Assembly: GCF_025369935.1 (NCBI RefSeq) | Contig: NZ_CP104467.1 | Span: forward strand, 1,681,001-1,745,000 | Direction: 5' to 3' | Length of the DNA: 64,000 nucleotides | Source: Paenibacillus andongensis | GTDB lineage: Bacteria > Bacillota > Bacilli > Paenibacillales > NBRC-103111 | Shown here: piece by piece, positions 7,881 to 17,672 of the stretch | Layout: each line of letters opens with the position of its first letter | Position numbering within the stretch: position 1 is the stretch's first letter | Translations under genes and position numbers: made by a program | Notes under the pieces: model-generated | Databases searched by the model: none | What the model saw: the letters and a program-made list of their open reading frames with translations, nothing else | Told to the model about the DNA's origin: nothing

Positions 7881-9845
7881 ATGACCGAGCATGAGCATGA
7901 GGACGCTGGAGTCCGCGAACAGAGTTTGGAAGTAATTAAACACAAGCTGAGCTTATTACCGGATAAGCCAGGTTGTTATATTATGAAAAACCGCGAAGGT
8001 ACCATCATATATGTGGGAAAAGCAAAAGTTCTTAAGAATCGTGTGCGCTCCTATTTCACAGGGAGTCACAGTGCGAAGACGCAAAAACTAGTCAGCGAAA
8101 TCCGCGACTTTGAATATATAATTACCTCCTCCAACATGGAGGCATTGATTCTAGAGTGTAATCTGATTAAGCAGCATCATCCGCGGTACAACGTACTCTT
8201 GAAGGATGATAAAACGTTCCCTTACATCAAGATTACACATGAAGAGCAGCCGCGCTTAGAAGTCACGCGGCGGGTATTTAAAGATAAGGGCAAGTACTTC
8301 GGCCCTTATCCGAATGCCTTTGCGGCCCAGCAGACGAAGAAGCTGCTGGACCGGCTTTATCCGCTGCGCAAGTGCAAGACCATGCCCGAGAAAGTATGCC
8401 TATACTATCATATCGGCCAGTGTCTCGCGCCTTGCGAATTCGACGTATCTGCCGAGACGAACGAGCGGATGGTGCAAGAGATCAGTCGTTTCCTGAACGG
8501 GGGACACGACGTTATTAAAGAAGAGCTGACGGCCAAAATGCTGGCCGCAGCGGAGGAACTGAACTTCGAACGCGCCAAGGAGCTGCGCGATCATATCATG
8601 AACATCGACGCCGTGATGGAGAAACAGAAGATCACGACGGCAGATGCGCTAGACCGCGATGTGTTCGGTTACGCAGTCGACAAAGGCTGGATGGCTGTGC
8701 ACATCCAGTACATGCGGCAAGGCAAACTAATCGAGCGGCACGTCTCGCTGTTTCCGTATTACGGTGATGAATACAATGACTTCATCACCTATGTGACTCA
8801 AGTCTACAGCGACAATCCGGCGCTGCCGAAGGAGATCTTCCTGCCGACGATACCGGTACAGACGGCAGTTGCCCCTACTACTGCACCATCAGATGCCCTA
8901 CCTGATGCTCCCACTGAAGCCTCAATAGACACATCTGCCGAAGTCCCAGCAGAAGTTGTAGCTCAAGTTGAGGCTGAAGAGAAGGATGTCCGCGAAGCTT
9001 TGGAATCCTGGCTCAAGGTCAAGGTGCATATCCCGCAGCGAGGGCTGAAGAAGCAAATGGTCGATATGGCCAAAGACAACGCCCGCAATGCGCTGGATGA
9101 GAAATTCCGCTTGGTGGAGCGCGATGAGCGCCGCACAACCAAAGCGGTCGAGAATCTTGGAGAGTGGCTCGGCACGGGAACGATTCGCCGTATCGAAGCG
9201 TTCGATAACTCGAACATACAAGGGACGAATCCGGTTTCTGCGATGGTCGTCTTCGTGGACGGCAGGCCCGATCGTAAGGAGTACCGCAAGTACAAAGTCA
9301 AGACGGTCGTTGGGCCGGATGACTATGAAACGATGCGCGAGGTCATTCGTCGGAGGTACGAGCGTGTACTTAAAGACAATCTCACAATGCCTGATCTGAT
9401 CGTCGTGGACGGAGGGAAAGGGCAGATCTCAGCCGCCGTCGACGTGCTGGAGAATGAACTAGGCCTGTTCATTCCGATCTGTGGTCTTGTGAAAGATGCC
9501 AAGCACAAAACAGCGCAGCTCATGATTGGAGATCCCGCTGAAGTCGTGCCACTGCCGCGAGACAGCCAAGAGTTTTACCTGCTGCAGCGGATCCAAGACG
9601 AGGTTCACCGTTTCGCGATTACATTTCACCGCGAAACTAGGGCGAAGTCAATGGTTGTATCACAACTGGACGCGATTCCCGGCATCGGGGAGAAGCGCCG
9701 TAAGGCATTGCTTAAGCACTTTGGCTCTGTGCGCAAAATAAAAGAGGCTGAAGTTCAAGACTTCAAGCCTCTGGGTATAGGTGAGAAATTAGCTAGCGAG
9801 ATTCTCAAAGCGCTTCAAGGCGAGGCGGCGGCTCCCCAGGAATAA
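7881..9845 (+). CDS. uvrC: UvrABC excinuclease subunit C
   Basis: 654 residues. UvrC makes both incisions around DNA lesions in nucleotide excision repair. Domains in order: GIY-YIG nuclease at about 28-107 ([19 protein letters not shown]); a cysteine cluster (RKC, EKVC, GQC, APC) at about 159-181; UVR domain near 210-245; an RNase-H-like second nuclease with VDGGKGQ; and C-terminal helix-hairpin-helix motifs ([18 protein letters not shown]). Between the UVR and second nuclease domains, at about residues 325-364, there is a low-complexity insert rich in A, P, T and V, not part of the core fold. The 3' end overlaps the convergent CPBP protease gene by 41 bases. Confidence 0.97.
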   Translation: MTEHEHEDAGVREQSLEVIKHKLSLLPDKPGCYIMKNREGTIIYVGKAKVLKNRVRSYFTGSHSAKTQKLVSEIRDFEYIITSSNMEALILECNLIKQHHPRYNVLLKDDKTFPYIKITHEEQPRLEVTRRVFKDKGKYFGPYPNAFAAQQTKKLLDRLYPLRKCKTMPEKVCLYYHIGQCLAPCEFDVSAETNERMVQEISRFLNGGHDVIKEELTAKMLAAAEELNFERAKELRDHIMNIDAVMEKQKITTADALDRDVFGYAVDKGWMAVHIQYMRQGKLIERHVSLFPYYGDEYNDFITYVTQVYSDNPALPKEIFLPTIPVQTAVAPTTAPSDALPDAPTEASIDTSAEVPAEVVAQVEAEEKDVREALESWLKVKVHIPQRGLKKQMVDMAKDNARNALDEKFRLVERDERRTTKAVENLGEWLGTGTIRRIEAFDNSNIQGTNPVSAMVVFVDGRPDRKEYRKYKVKTVVGPDDYETMREVIRRRYERVLKDNLTMPDLIVVDGGKGQISAAVDVLENELGLFIPICGLVKDAKHKTAQLMIGDPAEVVPLPRDSQEFYLLQRIQDEVHRFAITFHRETRAKSMVVSQLDAIPGIGEKRRKALLKHFGSVRKIKEAEVQDFKPLGIGEKLASEILKALQGEAAAPQE

Positions 9846-11439
9846 GGGGACCCCGCCTTTTTCCATGCAGCCAGGCTAGCAGCAAGCCGATCAAACCAGG
9901 CAGCAGGATGTAGAAAATGCCAGCAAGCACATCGCTTACATGTCCGAGAGAGAAGAGGGACATCCCCATGAGGATGCTGTCCATGCAGGCATGAGCGAAA
10001 ACGGCGGTAATGAAACCATATTTGAGGAAGACATAACCTAGAATAATGCCTATGACGGTGACCTCGATTAGCCGAGTATAGACTGGATAAATGGGATACT
10101 GGGTATGACTGGCTGCCCAAATCACACTGGGAATGACAATTGCAATAAAGTTTGAGCGGAATAGCTTTTTGAATAGCATGATGCCGAGCAGTCGGTAGGT
10201 TGCCTCTTCAGATATGGCAGCAACCCAGGCCATAAGCGGGAAGAAGCGGGGTTCCACCATATTAAGAACAGAGTCGGACGGATCGTTCACAGACCAAACA
10301 TCGAAATTCACTTCACCTGTGTAAAAGAGCACCTGCTGAACGCCTAAGATGAAAAGAGCCAGTAAATAACCGCGCCCCATGCCGCTATAAACCTCAGTCC
10401 CAAATGAGGCCTCCTTCCAAGCTGGCCATTTCCGCTCCCCGATTGAATGCCACAATCCATTACCTGCTACTAAAGCTAGATATAGAGATATGCCGAGCAG
10501 CACAGTCACGACATTCATGAAAATAATAGCAGCCCATGTTGCGAAATCATCGTTCAGAACTCCACTCATAGACCTAAACGCAGGGTACATATTAAAGTTG
10601 TTGGTGATATAGATAGCTAAGAAAATGGCTGTCAATAGCAGGCCTCTGCTGAATTTCATATGTTTTCTATAGATGATGGCGAATACAATAGCGGCAATGG
10701 TCATGATGAGTGTGAAGCCCATGGAAATCCAAGTCATGATAGATGCGGAGCGATCCTGCTGATCAATCCAGAGTTTATGTGATGCAGGTAAGCTGAACTG
10801 CACGTTATAACCGGTCAGATTTTTATCATCGAAATCAACTCGTACTTGTAACTTTGCCTCACCGATTGGTTTTGTTTGCTTTTCATAAAATAAGGTCGTA
10901 CCGTGTGCTTGATCGACTTCGGCAGTCCGTTTATCTATGGGTGCAAAGTCATCAGGCTCAAATCCTTGCTGCCGAATTTCCTGCTTGGCCAAAATGTCTG
11001 CTTTCTGCTTACTAATGATTGCCTGATCGGAGGGATTCTGCCTTTCGCGCCATCCAATAACGGAAGCATTCGTGTAATTAATTTCAACTTCAAATTGTCG
11101 GTTGGTTTTGGTGTCTTCTACACTTACTTGATAATAATCAATGGGGTATCTTTCCCCATAGTCCTTCATATAGGCTTCTAACAAATGCTCTTTTTGCAAA
11201 TAACCGCTGCGGTCCTTCTTGGACTGATAAACAACATAAGTTTGCGGGTTACGCAAATCGTAGCGCTCACTTACAAATTGGGCTGCGCGATCAGCAGCCT
11301 GCTGCTTCGTGATAGAAGGATTGTCTGCTGCTGACGGTTCTTCGGTCCGAAGTCCGTATAATGTTGATATTCCTAAGTACAGAGCTACTCCAATGCATGC
11401 AAGCAAGAGGAGAAAACGATTCAATTTTGGCCTGATCAT
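9805..11439 (-). CDS. CPBP-family intramembrane metalloprotease with extracytoplasmic N-domain
   Basis: 544 residues. A signal-anchor helix (about 8-28) is followed by a roughly 200-residue outside domain (30-230) with PepSY-like character, then seven or so membrane helices. Protease motifs typical of CPBP (CAAX protease/bacteriocin-processing) enzymes are present: EEATYR with Glu411-Glu412 and Arg416, His445 in ASHTQ, and HACMD with His483 and Asp487. All key residues are in place, so it is probably active. Family roles include prenyl-protein-type cleavage, bacteriocin self-immunity and membrane-protein turnover; no substrate is evident here. Its 3' end overlaps uvrC. The large N-domain makes it longer than the usual 200-300-residue members. 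Confidence 0.85.
   Translation of the reverse strand: MIRPKLNRFLLLLACIGVALYLGISTLYGLRTEEPSAADNPSITKQQAADRAAQFVSERYDLRNPQTYVVYQSKKDRSGYLQKEHLLEAYMKDYGERYPIDYYQVSVEDTKTNRQFEVEINYTNASVIGWRERQNPSDQAIISKQKADILAKQEIRQQGFEPDDFAPIDKRTAEVDQAHGTTLFYEKQTKPIGEAKLQVRVDFDDKNLTGYNVQFSLPASHKLWIDQQDRSASIMTWISMGFTLIMTIAAIVFAIIYRKHMKFSRGLLLTAIFLAIYITNNFNMYPAFRSMSGVLNDDFATWAAIIFMNVVTVLLGISLYLALVAGNGLWHSIGERKWPAWKEASFGTEVYSGMGRGYLLALFILGVQQVLFYTGEVNFDVWSVNDPSDSVLNMVEPRFFPLMAWVAAISEEATYRLLGIMLFKKLFRSNFIAIVIPSVIWAASHTQYPIYPVYTRLIEVTVIGIILGYVFLKYGFITAVFAHACMDSILMGMSLFSLGHVSDVLAGIFYILLPGLIGLLLAWLHGKRRGPLIPGEPPPRLEAL
9824..9863 (+). terminator. Probable uvrC terminator inside the gene overlap
   Basis: GGCGGCGGCTCCCC and GGGGACCCCGCC form an imperfect G/C-rich stem followed by five T. 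The left arm is still uvrC coding sequence and the right arm lies inside the 3' end of the opposing gene. Confidence 0.6.
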
Positions 11440-11540
11440 AGTGAGTTCCCTTCTACTTTTTCGATTCTAAAATCACATCTTTCACGTTATCATAGTTTAA
11501 AAAGAAAGCCAATTTAGTGGTAAAGAATTCAAAACAATTA

Positions 11541-11652
11541 TATAATACCTATCAATTGGGTAACGTTCGGAATTTCTAAATAATAACGGGGGAACCCTAC
11601 CGTTAACGAATTGGGAATCCTTATGTCTTTTTTTGCAAACACAGGAGGCGCT
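11541..11652 (+). promoter_or_regulatory. ktrB promoter and structured leader
   Basis: TATAAT at 11541-11546, with only a weak -35, starts a leader of about 100 bases before ktrB. It holds a small hairpin (AACGG with CCGTT), the strings GGGGGAACCC and TTGGGAATCC, and a T run at 11631. In Bacillus, ktr genes are controlled by the c-di-AMP (ydaO) riboswitch; the two strings recall parts of its core, but the leader is too short for the full element. Confidence 0.35.
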
Positions 11653-13005
11653 ATGATAAAAAAAATGAACATTTGGCGGCTGACGCCTCCGCAAATTCTC
11701 GTACTCGGATTTGCTGCTATTATTTTCTTAGGAGCAGGACTTTTGACCCTTCCCTTTGCTTCTGCAACGGGACATTCCATTGCATTTATTGATGCGCTGT
11801 TTACAGCGACTTCAGCAACGTGTGTGACGGGTTTGGTCGTAGTGGATACTGGGAGTGCCTACACGATGTTTGGGCAGATCGTCATAGTGAGCTTGATTCA
11901 AATTGGCGGATTGGGTTTCATGACGATGGCAACTTTAATTGCTTTTGCCTTCCGTAAAAAAATCACGTTAAAAGAACGACTCGTTCTGCAAGAGGCTTTC
12001 AACCAAGGCAGTATGGAAGGTATCGTACGACTTATCCGTAAAGTTATTATTTATTCGTTATCGATTGAAGCTATTGCAGCCGTGATTTTCACGATTCGTT
12101 GGACGTTTGATTTGGGTTTTCCGAAAGCTCTTTACTTCGGGATTTGGCATGCCATATCCATGTTTAATAACGCAGGTTTCGATTTATTTGGAACTGTCGA
12201 TGCACCATTTGTTTCCTTTACAGCCTATGCCAATGATTTCGTGGTGAACTTCGTTGTAATGGCACTTATTGTGCTCGGGGGTATCGGATTCATTGTTATG
12301 TCCGATTTGATGGATTATAAGACGAAGAAGAAGCTATCCCTGCATTCCAAAGTTGTGCTAAGCATGACGGGATTTCTTATCGTGTTTGGAGCCCTTGTCA
12401 TCTTTATATTCGAATTTACAAATAACAGAACCATGGGTTCACTGGATATGGGAGGCAAAATATTAGCTTCTTTCTTTCAATCCGTTGCTCCGCGTACAGC
12501 CGGTCCGAATACGGTAGATATTGGAGCACTTCGCCAGGCTTCTCAATTTTTCATTGTCATTCTTATGTTTATCGGTGCTTCTCCCGGGTCAACTGGGGGA
12601 GGTATTAAAACAACTACTTTTACGATTCTAATTAGTGCTATAGTGACGATGATCCGTGGGAAAGAGGATATTGTCATTTTCCGTTATCGGTTGGCCAAGG
12701 ATCGTATTCTTAAGGCTATTACTTTAACAATGATGGCATTGTTTTTAGTTATTTTTGTCACTATGCTGTTATCGACAACAGAGGATGCGCAGTTATTGAA
12801 AATATTGTTTGAAGTGACATCCGCCTTCGGGACTGTAGGTTTGACTATGGGGTTGACACCTGAATTAACAACGTTTGGGAAGATCCTCATAAGTTTGACG
12901 ATGTTTGCTGGGCGTTTAGGACCCATCACACTAGCCTATGCTTTGCAGCCGAAGCAAGAAAAAGAACTATATAGATACCCAGAGGGTAAAATCACCATTG
13001 GATAA
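11653..13005 (+). CDS. ktrB: Potassium (Ktr/Trk-type) transporter membrane subunit
   Basis: 450 residues from the ATG at 11653, which follows AGGAGG; an upstream in-frame ATG at 11611 lacks a ribosome site. KtrB is the K+-translocating subunit, built of four M1-P-M2 repeats. The selectivity-filter glycines are visible in TCVTGL (about 58-63), FNNAGFD, PRTAGPN and TFGTVGLT. It forms a dimer gated by a ring of the cytosolic RCK subunit, encoded 14 bases downstream. It takes up K+, often coupled to Na+, in osmotic adjustment. It is first gene of a ktrB-ktrA-antiporter operon. Confidence 0.95.
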   Translation: MIKKMNIWRLTPPQILVLGFAAIIFLGAGLLTLPFASATGHSIAFIDALFTATSATCVTGLVVVDTGSAYTMFGQIVIVSLIQIGGLGFMTMATLIAFAFRKKITLKERLVLQEAFNQGSMEGIVRLIRKVIIYSLSIEAIAAVIFTIRWTFDLGFPKALYFGIWHAISMFNNAGFDLFGTVDAPFVSFTAYANDFVVNFVVMALIVLGGIGFIVMSDLMDYKTKKKLSLHSKVVLSMTGFLIVFGALVIFIFEFTNNRTMGSLDMGGKILASFFQSVAPRTAGPNTVDIGALRQASQFFIVILMFIGASPGSTGGGIKTTTFTILISAIVTMIRGKEDIVIFRYRLAKDRILKAITLTMMALFLVIFVTMLLSTTEDAQLLKILFEVTSAFGTVGLTMGLTPELTTFGKILISLTMFAGRLGPITLAYALQPKQEKELYRYPEGKITIG

Positions 13006-13019
13006 GGGGAACTACAAAC

Positions 13020-13682
13020 ATGAAGAAAAATCAATATGTCGTAATCGGGCTGGGTCGTTTTGGTGCCAGTATTTCCAAAGAACTCATAAACCTTGGTTAT
13101 GAAGTGTTGGGTATTGACAAAGATGAAGAAGTCGTTGATGAGCTGAGTTCTGTGCTTACCCATACAGTAGTAGCGGATGCGACGGATGAAGAAGTATTGA
13201 AATCATTAGGCGTACGTAATTTCGACTGCGCTGTTGTAGCCATTGGGGATGATATTCAATCGAGTATCCTGGCGGCCATTGTATTAAAAGATTTGGGGAT
13301 CAAAAAGGTTGTCGCTAAAGCATTGTCCGAATTGCACGGCAAAGTATTGAATAAGCTTGGTGTTGATCGTGTGATTTATCCGGAGCGAGATATGGGGATT
13401 CGTGTTGCACATCAACTGGTATCACCTAATCTCCTGGACTATATTGAGATTTCCAAAGAGTACACGATCGTGGAATTATCAGTCCCTAAGAATCTATGTG
13501 GCTTTGCTCTCAGGGAGTTAGATCCTCGTGCTAAGTATGGCTGCAGTATTGTAGCTATCAATAAACAAAATGGGATTATCATTGCACCAACCGCGGGTGA
13601 TATCGTGAATGAGAATGATGTGATGGTCATCATCGGAACCAACAACCAAATTGATAAGTTTGAAAGTGAAGTCATCGGATAA
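13020..13682 (+). CDS. ktrA: Ktr/Trk potassium uptake regulatory subunit (RCK)
   Basis: 220 residues. RCK_N Rossmann domain at about 5-125 with GLGRFG (nucleotide binding) and acidic DKDEE at the end of the second strand; RCK_C at about 135-218. The RCK ring binds ATP/ADP and, in several Firmicutes, c-di-AMP at the C-domain, to open or close KtrB. AAGGGG stands before the ATG. The stop codon TAA overlaps the start ATG of the antiporter by one base, so the two are translationally coupled; the RCK subunit could in principle also gate the antiporter. Whether it corresponds to KtrA or KtrC of Bacillus cannot be told. Confidence 0.94.
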   Translation: MKKNQYVVIGLGRFGASISKELINLGYEVLGIDKDEEVVDELSSVLTHTVVADATDEEVLKSLGVRNFDCAVVAIGDDIQSSILAAIVLKDLGIKKVVAKALSELHGKVLNKLGVDRVIYPERDMGIRVAHQLVSPNLLDYIEISKEYTIVELSVPKNLCGFALRELDPRAKYGCSIVAINKQNGIIIAPTAGDIVNENDVMVIIGTNNQIDKFESEVIG

Positions 13683-14932
13683 TGGAAAATACAACCTCGA
13701 TCCTAATTGAACATGTTCTTATATTACTTGTGCTTATTTTTGGGTTGGGTATGATATCTGGGAAAGCGGCGCAATGGTTGAAGCTTCCTGACGTTGCTTT
13801 GTTTCTCATTGCAGGTATGCTGGTCGGACAAGCCTTTCATTGGATTACTGAATCCAGCACATCTTTTACGAATCAATTCATTCTTGTCATTGGTTCTACC
13901 TTAATCCTATTTGATGGAGGACGAAATATTAGACTCTCTGGTCTGCGCAAAGTATGGCTTACTGTAAGTCTACTTAGTGTCCCTGGAGTTCTAATCACAT
14001 GCGGCGCAGTGGCGATAGTCGCCCATTTACTGCTGGATTTGCCTTGGTTATATGCTCTATTGCTGGGAGCGATTATCGCTTCAACAGATCCCGCAACCCT
14101 GATCCCAGTGTTTAAGCAAGTGAAGATCCGTCCGAAAGTACGTGAAACGGTTGAAAGCGAATCTGCTTTTAATGACGCGACCGCTTCGATTCTAACTTTT
14201 TCTTTATTAGCGATTATTCTTGGCACACAAGAGGTTTCTGTGACTTCAGGTGTCATTGATTTTGTGAAGACAGCACTGGGCGGGCTTCTTGTTGGTGCGG
14301 TCATTGGTTATGTGATGACGTTCCTGACAGCACATTTGAAATTGGGTCATCTAAGAGACTACGCAACGATAGCGATGGTTGTGACTTCACTAGGTGCTTA
14401 TATCGCGGGTGAAGCAATAGGTGTAAGCGGCTTTATGGCAACTTTTACAGCAGGATTGATCTGGGGGAATGCGCATACCTTTAAGCTGGAAATGAAGGAT
14501 AAACAGCTTGAAATGCATCATTTTTCAGAAAATATTACGGTCATCATGCGCATGCTTATTTTCATCTTACTAGGTAGTCAAGTGAACTTCCCATTAATCC
14601 TTGAGCATTTCTGGACAAGCTTAGGTGTTATCTTTGTATTTATGTTTATTGCACGCCCGCTTACGGTTCTGATCTGTACGTGGCCGGATCGTAAAGCGAA
14701 GTGGAAGCGAAATGAAATTCTGTTCATGTTCTGGGTTCGGGAGACAGGGGTTATACCCGCGGCGTTATCCGGAATGGTAGCTGGGTTGGGGGTTCAACAC
14801 AGTGATCTTATTGCCAGCGTTACGTTCATGGCCGTGCTTATAACCATTTTGTTTCAAGCAAGTACAACGGCTTATGTGGCGCGTAAATTGGGTCTTGAAA
14901 TAAAGCCGGGCGATCCCGACAACCATGATTAA
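13682..14932 (+). CDS. CPA1-family cation:proton antiporter (NhaP-like)
   Basis: 416 residues with about 12 membrane helices and almost no cytosolic tail. CPA1 hallmarks are present: ASTDPA (Thr135, Asp136) in the unwound helix and ESAFND (Glu160, Asn164, Asp165), the cation/proton site. It exchanges Na+ or K+ for H+. Lying in one operon with ktrB and ktrA, and coupled to ktrA by a one-base overlap, it probably serves K+ or Na+ balance together with the uptake system. K+/H+ exchange is my inference from this context; sequence alone does not fix the ion. Confidence 0.9.
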   Translation: MENTTSILIEHVLILLVLIFGLGMISGKAAQWLKLPDVALFLIAGMLVGQAFHWITESSTSFTNQFILVIGSTLILFDGGRNIRLSGLRKVWLTVSLLSVPGVLITCGAVAIVAHLLLDLPWLYALLLGAIIASTDPATLIPVFKQVKIRPKVRETVESESAFNDATASILTFSLLAIILGTQEVSVTSGVIDFVKTALGGLLVGAVIGYVMTFLTAHLKLGHLRDYATIAMVVTSLGAYIAGEAIGVSGFMATFTAGLIWGNAHTFKLEMKDKQLEMHHFSENITVIMRMLIFILLGSQVNFPLILEHFWTSLGVIFVFMFIARPLTVLICTWPDRKAKWKRNEILFMFWVRETGVIPAALSGMVAGLGVQHSDLIASVTFMAVLITILFQASTTAYVARKLGLEIKPGDPDNHD

Positions 14933-15024
14933 AAAAAATTCTTTGATCACCATTCGACTATTCAATTAATAAAATTGCGAGTACATTACCAACAAGAGAA
15001 TTTCTAACTGAAGGTGGACTCCCC

Positions 15025-15765
15025 ATGTATAAGGTATTAATAATTGAAGACGATGCCATGATCGGCGATATGGTCACCATGTATCTAAGTGAAGAAGGAT
15101 TTCATGTCGTAAGAAAGGCAAATGGGGCTGAAGGCATTGCAGCCGTCTCCCAGTTTGATCCAGATGTTATTTTGCTTGATCTGATGCTGCCTGATATGGA
15201 TGGTCTTGCCTTATGCAAACAAGTTCGGGAAACCTCGAAAATACCTATAATGATCCTCTCGATGAAAAATAAAGTCGTTGAACGCGTTAATGCGCTCGGG
15301 GCAGGTGCAGACGACTATATGTGTAAACCGTTCAGTATGCATGAAATGAGTGCGAGAGTCCATGCTCTTATTCGGCGCTCCAACTTGTATTTGAAATCGA
15401 GTGTGAATACTCGTCAAGTGACGGAAGCAGCAGTTGGGGGAGCAACGACAGCGGTATTAGAGGCTGTCTTGGATATCGATAAGAAGATTACGCTCAATCC
15501 GAATACGCGCTCTATGCGTGTTCATGGTGTTTTAGTAGAGACGACTTATTCGGAGTTCGAAATTATGAAATGCTTTGTTAATCATCCTGGTCGCGTATAT
15601 AGCCGGGAAGACTTACTGCAAACGGTTCGCGGATTTGACTGTTTAGTAACGGATCGGGCCATTGATGTACATATTGCTAACCTACGTAAAAAGATCGAGG
15701 ACAATCCCAAAGAACCTAAGTGGATTCGGACGGTTTGGGGTGTAGGATACAAATTTGTTTATTAG
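15025..15765 (+). CDS. OmpR/PhoB-family response regulator, orphan
   Basis: 246 residues. Receiver domain 1-120 with acidic EDD at 8-10, phospho-acceptor Asp52, and Lys in CKPFS; a linker of about 25 residues; then a winged-helix Trans_reg_C domain (TTYSEFEIMK, VTDRAIDVHIANLRKKIE, TVWGVGYKFVY). GGTGGA precedes the ATG. There is no kinase next to it. It follows the K+/cation operon by 92 bases with no terminator seen between them. It is a close paralogue of the regulator at 51397-52107: same layout, shared start KVLIIEDD and shared end of the wing. It could be phosphorylated by the kinase next to that paralogue. Confidence 0.93.
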   Translation: MYKVLIIEDDAMIGDMVTMYLSEEGFHVVRKANGAEGIAAVSQFDPDVILLDLMLPDMDGLALCKQVRETSKIPIMILSMKNKVVERVNALGAGADDYMCKPFSMHEMSARVHALIRRSNLYLKSSVNTRQVTEAAVGGATTAVLEAVLDIDKKITLNPNTRSMRVHGVLVETTYSEFEIMKCFVNHPGRVYSREDLLQTVRGFDCLVTDRAIDVHIANLRKKIEDNPKEPKWIRTVWGVGYKFVY

Positions 15766-15773
15766 AAAAAAAG

Positions 15774-15825
15774 AACCTCTAACCTCTGCACCTTTTAGGA
15801 TGCGTGGCATAGAGGTTTTATTTTT
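15774..15825. terminator. Bidirectional terminator between response regulator and LysR genes
   Basis: AACCTCTA and TAGAGGTT are the outer arms, with a further imperfect TGC/GCA inner stem; A-rich on the left and T-rich on the right, so it can serve both convergent genes. It begins eight bases after the regulator stop and reaches the LysR stop. Confidence 0.8.
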
Positions 15826-16714
15826 GTGTGGCGAAGTAATTGATCGCTTGCGTGATAAACTTCATAGACGCCATATTATCCGCTGTATGATCGGAGTAAA
15901 TGAGTGAAGTCGTTCGTTTCGTCTGTTCTAACTCGACTAAATTGCGCAAAATCAATTCATTATTACGAATTAAATCTTCACGTAAATAGGATCTTGGAAG
16001 CAAGGTAGCTGTTTTGCAAGTTGAAACGAGTCGGATAATGGCTTCGAAGGAGTCAATCTCCATTTGCACGTTGGGTAATATGGTATAACGGTTGAACAGC
16101 TCATCCATCAGAATGCGATACCAAGTGCCCTTGGAGAAGAGGATCATCGGCAATTCATTTAAGTCGTTCATTGTGATGGTGGATCGGTCGATAAGAGGAT
16201 GCCCCAAAGGAAGCACCAGACATAAGTGATCATCGAATAATGGCTCGCAATGAAGGCTGGAAGCATTAATCTGGGAAGCAACGATGCCGATATCCACTTT
16301 GTTTTCTTTCGCCATAGTAACGATCTCGTGCGTCTTACCTGTAAGCAGCTTAATTTCTGTCAGCGGGTAATCCTGCAAGTAATCTGTGATGAGATCCGGG
16401 AGCGTTGTTTGCAGCGTTGTCAGGCTTGCTCCTATCGTAATCGATGTGTGGCTGCCCGCTGCTTTGTAGGTTTGGATCGCTTGCTTGAACTTGCGTTCTA
16501 AGTGACGCAGTTCCAAGGCGTGGTCATAGCATATTTGACCGACTTTGGTCAGTTCCAGCCTTTTACCTTTTCGGATAAATAGTTCTACGCCCAGCTCTTC
16601 CTCTAGCTTCATTATTTTGCGTGAGAGAGCCGGTTGCGAGATGTTTAATAGCATAGATGCTTTATTGAGGCTTACTTGTTCGACAACAACTGCGAAAACA
16701 TCCAAGAGTTCCAT
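15818..16714 (-). CDS. LysR-family transcriptional regulator
   Basis: 298 residues from the ATG at 16712-16714, which follows AAAGGAG; the frame stays open for 36 more codons without a ribosome site. N-terminal winged helix with the LysR pattern (SLNKASMLLNISQPALSRKIMKLEEELGVELF), then a periplasmic-binding-like effector domain (TIGASLTTLQTTLPDLI). It is divergent from sdhCAB with a 288-base interval, the usual arrangement for a LysR protein and its target, so control of succinate dehydrogenase is possible. The effector is unknown; a sulfur- or carbon-metabolism signal is typical of this branch, but I cannot choose. Confidence 0.9.
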   Translation of the reverse strand: MELLDVFAVVVEQVSLNKASMLLNISQPALSRKIMKLEEELGVELFIRKGKRLELTKVGQICYDHALELRHLERKFKQAIQTYKAAGSHTSITIGASLTTLQTTLPDLITDYLQDYPLTEIKLLTGKTHEIVTMAKENKVDIGIVASQINASSLHCEPLFDDHLCLVLPLGHPLIDRSTITMNDLNELPMILFSKGTWYRILMDELFNRYTILPNVQMEIDSFEAIIRLVSTCKTATLLPRSYLREDLIRNNELILRNLVELEQTKRTTSLIYSDHTADNMASMKFITQAINYFATQK

Positions 16715-16897
16715 GCTTCTATCGACTCCTTTTGTGCTATCCATATGTGATTTAGTTATAAGTGTATATAAAAAAACGGCACTTCCATTATAAGCGTGAA
16801 AGAGGTACGATGTACATGTCACTTTTTATCCACATTTCTTGTACGAAGGTGTATAATCATTCACTGATTTGGCAAAATAGGCGTGGATGATTATGGG

Positions 16898-16926
16898 TTG
16901 ACGCTCGTTTGCGGCGAGAGTACAAT
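16898..16926 (+). promoter_or_regulatory. Sigma-A promoter of sdhCAB
   Basis: TTGACG, exactly 17 bases, TACAAT. The spacer contains the short dyad CTCG/CGAG. It lies 77 bases before the sdhC start and is divergent from the LysR gene. Confidence 0.7.
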
Positions 16927-17002
16927 GGTATGTGGCTTGTCTTGTCTGATCATGTCGGATAAATGATGAATGAATTTTTATGAGGGGGGAATTGGTTCAA
17001 TT

Positions 17003-17656
17003 ATGGGTAATTCGTATTACTTTCGAAAGATCCACTCTTTGCTTGGCGTAATTCCTGTGGGCTTCTTTCTTATTGAGCATTTGCTCACAAACTATGAAGC
17101 AACAAAAGGACCAGGCGCGTTCGTGGACCAAATTAACTGGTTAAACGGTTTGCCGTTAGTATTGCTCATGGAAATCGTGGGGATCTGGCTTCCGCTTCTT
17201 TACCATGCCGTTTATGGACTTTATGTGGCGTATCAAGCACGTAATAACGTATCGAGTTACGGGTATTTCCGTAATCAAATGTTCATGCTCCAACGGGTTA
17301 CAGGCGTTATCACGTTCCTGTTCGTTGCTTGGCATTTCTTCGAAACTCGTTTGCAGGTTGCCTTCGGTAACGTAGCGCATGAAGAGCTTGGTCGAACGAT
17401 GCACGATATTGCAACGAATCCGGTCATGTTCACGATCTATGTAGTAGGTATCGTTTCCGCTACGTTCCATTTCTGTAATGGACTTTGGTCGTTCCTAGTT
17501 AGCTGGGGGATTACAATTGGTCCGCGTGCGCAACGCATCTCTTCCATCATTTGGATGGCTCTATTCGTTGTCATGTCCGTGATGTTTATTATGTCTTTGA
17601 CTGCATTTACAGATACGCAATTTCAGCTTCCGGTAGAAGCGCATACGGGGAAATAA
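17003..17656 (+). CDS. sdhC: Succinate dehydrogenase cytochrome b558 subunit
   Basis: 217 residues, five membrane helices. It anchors SdhAB to the cytoplasmic membrane and carries two b hemes that pass electrons to menaquinone. Candidate heme-ligand histidines are in RKIHSLLGVIP, LLYHAVYG, VAWHFFET and ATFHFCNG, one near each expected helix. I take ATG 17003 (MGNSYYFRKIH), matching the Bacillus start; GAGGGGGGA lies 13 bases upstream. An in-frame ATG at 16970 precedes that ribosome site. First gene of sdhCAB. Confidence 0.95.
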   Translation: MGNSYYFRKIHSLLGVIPVGFFLIEHLLTNYEATKGPGAFVDQINWLNGLPLVLLMEIVGIWLPLLYHAVYGLYVAYQARNNVSSYGYFRNQMFMLQRVTGVITFLFVAWHFFETRLQVAFGNVAHEELGRTMHDIATNPVMFTIYVVGIVSATFHFCNGLWSFLVSWGITIGPRAQRISSIIWMALFVVMSVMFIMSLTAFTDTQFQLPVEAHTGK

Positions 17657-17672
17657 GGGAGGGTGAACAGAA

